A DNA stretch of 64,000 bases from Macrolepiota albuminosa. Its lineage: Eukaryota; Basidiomycota; Agaricomycetes; Agaricales; Agaricaceae. This document shows positions 57,319 through 64,000 of the stretch, in pieces (position 1 is the first letter of the stretch; the number at the start of each line of letters is the position of its first letter). Both the position numbers and the translations under genes were made by a program. Where the stretch lies: assembly GCA_027475525.1 (NCBI GenBank), contig JAMWFC010000049.1, positions 5,998,947-6,062,946 of the forward strand. Reading direction: 5' to 3'. The notes under the pieces were generated by a model. That model worked only from the letters and a program-made list of their open reading frames with translations, searched no databases and was not told the origin of the DNA.

Positions 57319-59213
57319 TCAATCGCTATCGTCATCTAGCAGCAGGGAGTCGTCCGACACTGGCAAGGAGAAATTGCGAAGGGGAAGCAGGTCGCCCGGC
57401 AAGATATTATTGGCGGTTTGCCAATCCAAGGCAGCTTGGCAATCGCCTTGGTAGTCTTGCAGAACGTGTAGACTGCGGCCCAAGTTGGCATAGCGCAAGC
57501 GAAGCGCCATGAGCTGGCCACGTACTCGTTCCCGTTCTTGTTCCATTGATGTCGCCATCATTGCCGCCCTTCTAGAATACCGCTCCAGCATCTCGCGAGG
57601 ATTTAGCGCTATGACCGGATAAACAAGGTCCTGCCCCAGCCACTGAAAAGCGTCGCCAGTCACCGACGGTTCCGGTTGAGGGGTCCAGGCAGGATTGATC
57701 CTGGCAATCACGGGGCACCTTGGTTCCAGCCCAGCAACGTCCTCAGGGTCTGAGACTTCCCAGGGGGCAACGTTACCGTAGGGAGGTAGCCAGCGCCACT
57801 CTGGCTCCTCCCTGGCAACTCCGCCAGCTACCGCCCCCTCGCCCTCTACCACCTCTTCTGCCACTGGCTCCCTAGCCGCGGTTCCCGCCTCGTTGTTTTC
57901 GCGTTGAGTTGCCAAGGTTTCTTCTTCACCCTCGGCATCCTCAGTCCCTCCCGTTGCTGCCTTCTCGGCCTTCTCCTCATCCTCCATCTCCACATCTGCG
58001 GGGGCCTCTTCCCGCTCCTTTTGTGGCACTGAGTCGCCAACCTCTTCCCGCTCTCCCACCTCTTCCTCCCCGCCAAGGGACCTCGCCGCCAAGTGAATGG
58101 GCGACAAGAGGCCACTTGGACCTGCCTCAGAGTCTGGAGGGGGGAGGCAACTAGCCACCAACGCCCTCTCCAGGTCCTCCATCTCGGTGTCATGGGGGGC
58201 TGGCGAGGAGGAAGGCAAAGAGACCACTCGAGGTCGCTTGGCCTTGCCCTTCCCCTTGCTTGGAGAAGGGGCTTGTCACTTTTCTGGGACCAAAGTCCCT
58301 TGGCGCTCGCCAGCGCCTCGCTTGCCGACTGTTTCCGACCCATCTCCTTGGCGCATCGGCAACGCCAAGGAGGCTCGTCCCACAACCGCCATTCCTCCAG
58401 CAGCAACCTTCTGCTTCTGCTCCTCCACAAACTCCCTGGCCCTCCTCACCAGAACCGCGCGCGAAAAGGTCTTCTCGACCAGGGCGTCTGGCATGCCGCC
58501 ACGCTCGCGACTCTTTGCCCCGTCAATAGTGCAAGCGCGTTTCAGGGCGCCGCAACAATAACACGGCTAGGCCCCAGTCGGGAACCAGCAGCCTTCTGGG
58601 TCGTTGTCCGCCCAGCACTTGTCACACTAGCGCTAAAGTCAGCAGGAGACTAAAAGAAGACAGAAAAAGCTACTTACCGCTCCCCTTGCCTCTTTAAAAG
58701 CTTGCTGGGTCGCCAGGGAAACAGTCTTTTTCCCCTTCATTTCCTCCATGATGACCCCAGCCTCTTGTCCCTCGTCAAGGACAGCCTCCTCCCGACGCAG
58801 CAAAAGCAGTCCCCTCAGATCCATGTCATTGAAGCTGGATTGTGTGGGCGCCTAGACAGATCACGGTAAAAAGAGTAACCAAATTTCTAAATACCACTTA
58901 CCGCGTATTGAGGAGCCGCCTTGCGACTCTGCGAATGTCGTTAGCAACAATTGGCAATGGCAAGCAAAATCAGCACTTACCTTGCGTTTGGAAGCACCTG
59001 CCGGCTTCCTCGGCGAGCCCAACTTGCTTGCCGGCAACACTGGGCTCAAAGTGCTGCCGGCGCGACCACCCTTGCCGGATCCCTCTGCTACCGCCTGCCT
59101 CTCGGCAGCAGGCGCCTTCCCTGCAGCAACCTCCTCCATCTTTGCGGCCAACACGGCAACCCTCTCTCGTTCCTCTAGCGCCCTGGTAATCTCGCGGGCG
59201 TCTCGGGAAACCC
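57319..59213 (-). pseudogene. Family A antisense gene (A4, 5' end deleted)
   Basis: The last exon starts at 58626 with the six-cysteine cluster. A TAG interrupts it (CAG to TAG after GCWFPTGA), and there is another stop after LVPEK near 58277. The frame then runs to 57319 (MDDDSD-like end, LLLDDDSD). Upstream exon pieces are visible to 59213 (DAREITRALEERERVA), but exons 1 and 2, the PPT and the first ~125 bp of the 3' LTR are gone, fused by a deletion to the LTR interior. Confidence 0.75.
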
Positions 59214-59921
59214 CACGGCAAGAAGCAGATCCGATCAATGATAGCGCCGATGGCAGCAGGAATGACAACTGACAGATGGCATCAGTCACTGACGACAGCG
59301 CTTAGCGAGAAGATTGATGATCTGTCAAAAACCGACAGACAGCTTGGCGTTTGACCTTGGCGGCTGACATTGCTTAGCGCCACCGATTTGGTGCCTGACA
59401 CTGCTTAGGTATGTTGATAGACAGAAGAAGGATGGATTGATGGTTTAGCGTCGCGATCTGCCGCCTGACGCCGCTAAGGGTCTTGAATGGACGGCAGGGA
59501 TCTGAAACCGTTGGAGCTACCCCTTGTAAAATTTTCTAGTTTACCGCTCTTTGGCCACTGGCGACGGCAAACTCTTTGTAGTATATAAGTACTTACCGAC
59601 TTGTACAATATAATCAGAATAGACCAGAGTTTCCTGCTCCCACTTCTTCAGTCTCCCTTACGCTCAAGATTTCGTTTACGGTCGGCAACGTCGAACTTAT
59701 TGGCAGTTGCAGACTATCGCCAACCTTCGACTTATTCATGCCTTGCAGCTACGGCAGGCACTATTGACGCTTAGACCTCACTAAGCTTACCGCATTCTTG
59801 CCACTCATCTTGCCGTGCTCACTTACCGCTTCTTCATAGGCGCTGTACCTTAGCGCTTTACACTTGCCGACACCCGTTACCAACTTTTCATCTTTTTCAC
59901 AGGCGTGTTCTCTGGGACCTG
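59214..59921 (+). repeat. A4 3' LTR, internal remnant
   Basis: Matches the A4 5' LTR from CACGGCAAGAAGCAGATCCG (49693) up to GGGACCTGCC. The LTR start is deleted and the LTR end is inverted (next entry). Confidence 0.88.
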
Positions 59922-60114
59922 CCCACCCTCAAAAACTATATTCAGCAAGGAAGAATTTGTAGGGCTATCGACGGCAAGATAGTTCTTACCACTGGCGCCA
60001 CCATCCCGAACTACCCGGTGATGACGCCCAAAGTTTGGTCAGTAACAAATGTAGGTAAAGTGTTACCGTACCAATTGCTTGCGTTGGGCACGCTAAAGTA
60101 ATGAGGGAGTCCCA
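59922..60114 (-). other. 193-bp inversion spanning A4 LTR end and A3 gag
   Basis: 59922-60018 is A3 gag in the wrong orientation (complement of the segment that should follow the CCGG target). 60019-60114 is the last ~96 bp of an A LTR, also reversed (TGATGACGCCC ...). Flipping the block restores LTR end, CCGG and gag in order with both neighbours. Confidence 0.8.
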
Positions 60115-60980
60115 GTACAGCGTCCTCTAGTCATGGTGTGGCCAATTTCCCCACAAAAGTGGCAAGGGCCTGACGTGGGTACGTTAGCGGGTCGGTTAGC
60201 AGCAAGGTTGGTGGTAATCATAGTTTTGATGCGAGTCATGGCAGATGCAACGGCAGCGGTAACGGCAGCGTTGAGGTCCTCCTTCTTAACAAAGTTGGCA
60301 ACGGGAGGCGGGATGGGGATAATACCGTTAGTTTGCTCAGGGGGTGGGCTCATCCTAGCGCGTTGCAACCCAACGCCAGTGTCTGTTCCCTTGAGAACCC
60401 ACTTACCAGCTTCAAAGATGTCGGCAACGTTATATGGCTCATCTGGGTGGTGTTCCTGATGGACAATTTCTAGGCGATGCGTGATGCGGGTCCAAAGTGA
60501 AGTCGGGATGCCTTGTTGGAATAGGTGACGTTCCTCGTTGATATAGAGCTTGCCGTTTTGCACCAACCACCTAGCGATCTTTTGGAATTCGTGGTAATAC
60601 GTGGAGAACGCGCCAAGAGATGATGTGCTGTTGTCGAAGGATTCATGAACTAGTTTCTGCAGTTTGTTTACCGAGTAGCGGGTAGCTTCCTCCACGCCAG
60701 GGTACAACTGAATCACTGCCATTTTCCAATCCTCGTAGGAAGCGCCTCAGGCGGGAACAAATGCTGCAAACTCGGTAAGACCTGTCCACGTTTCTGCCGT
60801 GTCATATGATACGTATCTTGCCGTGTACTCCTTCATCTGTGTGTGGTCGGTAATGTTACAGTCTCTGAATAAGTACTCTAATTCCTTGAAATACTGGGAG
60901 AGCTCCCGTGGCTTAGACTCGTCCCATTTTGGTGCTGAGAAGTGGTTGCGTGGAGGCATGCGCTGAACTTGTTGTTCCAT
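60115..60980 (-). pseudogene. gag: A3 gag, 5' part
   Basis: From ATG 60980 through the capsid-like region and zinc knuckle up to the A4/inversion junction. A short deletion near 60748 (after FVPA) breaks the frame. Confidence 0.85.
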
Positions 60981-61317
60981 AGCAACTGTGTTGGCGAGTT
61001 CGGTTAGCGGAGGTGGGGTAGGAGTTCTGGGTGTTGGCGACAGGGTAAGCAAAATGACGAGTTGAGATAGTGGCATTAAGGGAGTAGTCGGAGTTACTGG
61101 CTGTGGTACGGCAAGTGGTGACGCTAAGAGGTCGTCCGTGCTAAAGTCCAGGGACTGCGGGTAGAGATCAGAAAATTCGCCTACAGTGGCGTTCTGTAGT
61201 TCCTGGGCTAGCGAAAGACCCGGTAAGGCACCAGGTGGTTGTGGAGTGGAGGGGTGGGAATAGAGCAGTCAGCGCCTACACTGGAGACAGGTTTCTGGCG
61301 GAATTCTGCCCTAAAGT
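60981..61317 (-). other. A3 gag leader
   Basis: Counterpart of the A1 leader, with a small deletion around 61262 relative to A2. Confidence 0.4.
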
Positions 61318-61336
61318 TCCCTCGCGGTGGGCTCCA
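61318..61336 (-). promoter_or_regulatory. A3 primer-binding site
   Basis: Same 19-nt site as in A1, 3 nt from the LTR. Confidence 0.7.
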
Positions 61337-61339
61337 ATT

Positions 61340-62272
61340 TGATGACGCCCAAAGTTTGGTCAGTAACAAATGTAGGTATAGTGTTACGGTACCAATTGCT
61401 TGCGTTGGGCACGCTAAAGTAATGAGGGAGTCCCAGGCAGGTCCCAGAGAACGCGCCTGTGAAAAAGATGAAAAGTCGGTAATGGGTGTCGGCAAGTGTA
61501 AAGCGCTAAGATACAGCGCCTATGAAGAAGCGGTAAGTGAGCACGGCAAGATGAGTGGCAAGAACGCGGTAAGCTTAGTGAGGTCTAAGCGTTGATAGTG
61601 CCTGCCGTAGCTGCAAGGCGCGAATAAGTCGAAGGTTGGCGATAGTCTGCACCTGCCCATAGGTTTGACGTTGCCGACCGTAAACGAAATCTTGAGCGTA
61701 AGGGAGACTGAAGAAGTGGGGCAGGAAACTCTGGTCTATTCTGCTGATGATTGTACAAGTCGGTAAGTACTTTTATACTACAAAGAGTTCGCCGTCACCA
61801 GTGGCCAAAGAGCGGTAAACTAGAAAATTTTATGAGGAGTAGCTCCAACTGTTTCAGATCCCTGCCGTCCATTCAAGACCCTTAGCAGCGTCAGGCGGCA
61901 AATCGCAATGCTAAACCATCAATCCATCCTTCTTCTGTCTATCAACATATCTAAATGGTGTCAGGCGCCAAATCGGTGGCGCTAAGCGATGTCAGCCACC
62001 AAGGTCAAATGCCAAGCTGTCTGTCGGTTTTTGACAGATCATCAATCTTCTCGCTAAGCGCTGTCGTCAGTGACTGATGCCATCTGTCAGTTGTCATTCC
62101 TGCTGCCGTCGGTGCTATCATTGATTGGATCTGCTTCTTGCCGTGTCCGGCCGTTGGGAATGGCTTAAAATAGGTAGAACGCGTGCGCTAAGTTCGGGAC
62201 AAGTGCGGCAAGGTTTCTGGAGCCGGTGCCGAGCCTGCCGTTGATGCGCCTAACCTGTATAGGGTCCTATCA
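61340..62272 (-). repeat. A3 5' LTR
   Basis: 933 bp; ends CCTATCA and is followed by the CCGG duplication at 62273-62276. Confidence 0.94.
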
Positions 62273-64000
62273 CCGGGACATACATGCAGCCGTTCTGGAG
62301 GAGGAATTTTTTTGTCGGGGAACAGGGAGAAGGCGGTCAGGGGGGTTGTGGGGGTCGTGATTGGTGAAGTACTTGTCTCGGGGGGCGCGGCGAATCTGAC
62401 TCAGGGTCCCTTCCTCGTTTAAGATCAGTAAGGCATTCAGATGTTTGGGAGGGATCACCACGCGATGATTGAACACATTGCGTTCTGCCTCAAATGACTT
62501 CTTGGGATAGACGTCCGGTCAATGGGTGAGGGCATCTGGTTTAGCGCCAAGTTGTCCCAGGCAGTACTGGATTGTGAAGTTGTACTCCGAGAGGATCTCG
62601 GACCATCAGGCCTGCCGTCGACTAAGTTGCTTGGTCATGGTGAAATACTGCAGGTTGTTATGATCTGAGTAGACCTGAATCCGGTGCTGGGCTCCCTCGA
62701 GGTAGGCCCGCCATTGTTTGAAGGCTTCAACAATGGCAAGGAGCTCCTTGTCGTAAATGTTGTAATTGAGCTCGGCGTCAATCATGGACCGGGTGTAGAA
62801 GGCAACTGGCCGGGGTTCCCCATCGTCAGATTCCATCTGTGAGAGAATCCCGGCAATGGCATAGTCGGAGGCGTCACATTCTAGGATGATCGGAAGAGCC
62901 GGGTCGTAGTGCCAGAGTACGGGAGCGACTGTGAAAGCCTCCTTGAGCAGGTTAAAGATGCTCTGGCACTTACTGTCCCAGTTCCAGGCGATATCCTTGC
63001 GCGTGAGCTGGTTGAGGGGTTTTGTGATCCCAGAGTAGTTGTCTATAAACCTCTGGTAGAAGTTAGCGAAACCCAGGAAGGACTGTACTTCCTTCACATT
63101 CCGGGGCTGCGGCCAGTTGACGATAGCTTTGACCTTGTGGGGATCCATGCAAACGCCATTCAGGGATACGATGACGCCAAGATACTCAACCTCTTCCGTG
63201 TGGAACGAGCACTTCTTGGGCTTGGCGTGGAGGTTGTGCTCCCGGAGGTGTTCGAGGACTTGCCGGACGTGCTTCTGGTGATCCTCCTTCGAGTCGGAAT
63301 AGATGAGGATGTCGTCCAGGTAGACTATCACAAAGACGTCGCTCATGTCGTGGAAGATGTCATTCATGAAGTATTGGAATGTGGCGGGGGAGTTAGTCAT
63401 TCCAAAAGGCATCACAAGGTACTCAAACAGACCATACCACGTGTGGAACGCGGTTTTCCACTCGTGTCCCGGGGCGATGCGGACGTTGTTGTAACCGGAG
63501 CGGAGGTCGATTTTTGTGTAAACCTTGGCGCTGCAGAGTCAATCAACCAGATCGCCGATGAGTGGGAGCGGGTAGCGGTTCTTCTTGGTGATCTTATTGA
63601 GTCCCCAGTAGTCGACACAGAGCCGGAGTGAGCCGTCCTTCTTCTTGGCAAATAGGACCGGGGCTCCAGCAGCGGAGGTGGAGGGTCGGATGAATCCCTT
63701 ACCAAGCAATTCGTCGAGGTAGTCCTTGAGGGCCCGGAGCTCGACCTCCGACATGTTGTACACCTTGCCGAAAGGGGGGGCGACTCCTTCCTTGAGGTCG
63801 ATTGTATGGTCGTAGGGACGGTGGGGGGGAATCTCCTTAGCATCTCCTTCGGAGAATACGTCAGCAAATTCATGATACTCCAGGGAAACTACTTCTCGGA
63901 GGATCTGTTCCTCGGTTTTCTTCTTTGGGGAAATAGTGTCTCCTCGTAGGTGCTCTCCCAGGAGAGATGGCAAGGTGTGCAGCTGGAATGTGGGAGTTCC
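62273..64000 (-). pseudogene. pol: B3 pol, RT-RNase H part, continues past window
   Basis: Aligns to the B1 pol from GTPTFQLHT to the integrase start. RT YLDD lies near 63330 ([13 protein letters not shown]), RNase H is complete. In-frame TGAs at 62519-62521 and 62606-62608 replace CGA of B1, and a further TGA lies near 63541. The protease and gag of B3 lie outside the right edge. Confidence 0.9.

Noticed and set aside
1..64000. tRNA, rRNA or host housekeeping genes
   Set aside because: No cloverleaf-like or conserved RNA sequence and no host protein domain was recognised on either strand.

Overview
The window is fungal, almost certainly a basidiomycete and probably an Agaricomycete. The evidence is the ~46-52 nt GT-AG introns, the chromodomain-bearing Ty3/Gypsy elements, the Helitron helicase remnant and stop codons that arise mostly at CpG. 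I found no intact host gene. Nearly the whole 64 kb is a nest of LTR retrotransposons from two unrelated Ty3/Gypsy families, here called A and B. There is also a fragment of a third LTR (C) and the tail of a Helitron.

Layout. B0 (minus strand, 11118-15476, pol running off the left edge) is interrupted by A1 (minus, 1-11117). After about 300 bp of unassigned DNA comes A2 (minus, 15777-34467), a gag-integrase deletion derivative. B1 (plus, 19100-30188, TSD GCGGG) sits in A2 and itself carries a solo B LTR (21012-21749, TSD GCGTG). Next are an LTR-C fragment (34468-34861) and Helitron DNA (about 34862-36419). B3 (minus, 36420-right edge) is inserted in the Helitron. A3 (minus, 40603-62272, TSD CCGG) is inserted in B3, and A4 (plus, 49568-60114, TSD CCGG, 3' end inverted) is inserted in A3. 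So A jumps into B, B into A, and A into A.

Family A: ~935-950 bp LTRs (TGATAGG...GTCATCA in element orientation), a PBS fitting the 3' end of a U73 tRNA (best guess tRNA-Cys), gag with a retropepsin, and pol with RT, RNase H and integrase but no chromodomain. Family B: ~740-765 bp LTRs (TGTCACG...CCTGACA), a Tf1-like self-complementary PBS, a very proline-rich gag, and pol with two tandem retropepsin-like domains, RT, RNase H, integrase and chromodomain.

The most interesting system is an extra gene on the opposite strand of both families. It lies between pol and the 3' LTR, convergent with pol. In A1 it is a complete six-exon gene encoding about 719 aa, and all five introns are GT-AG. Family B has an unrelated-looking gene at the same place. 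In both, one exon begins exactly at the first cysteine of a six-cysteine cluster spaced like a fungal Zn(II)2Cys6 domain. These look like element-encoded antisense regulators, loosely analogous in layout to antisense genes read from the 3' LTR of complex retroviruses. Function is inferred, not shown.

Decay is dominated by CpG transitions (CGA to TGA stops, a catalytic Glu to Lys change in the B1 integrase), as expected for methylated, silenced repeats.
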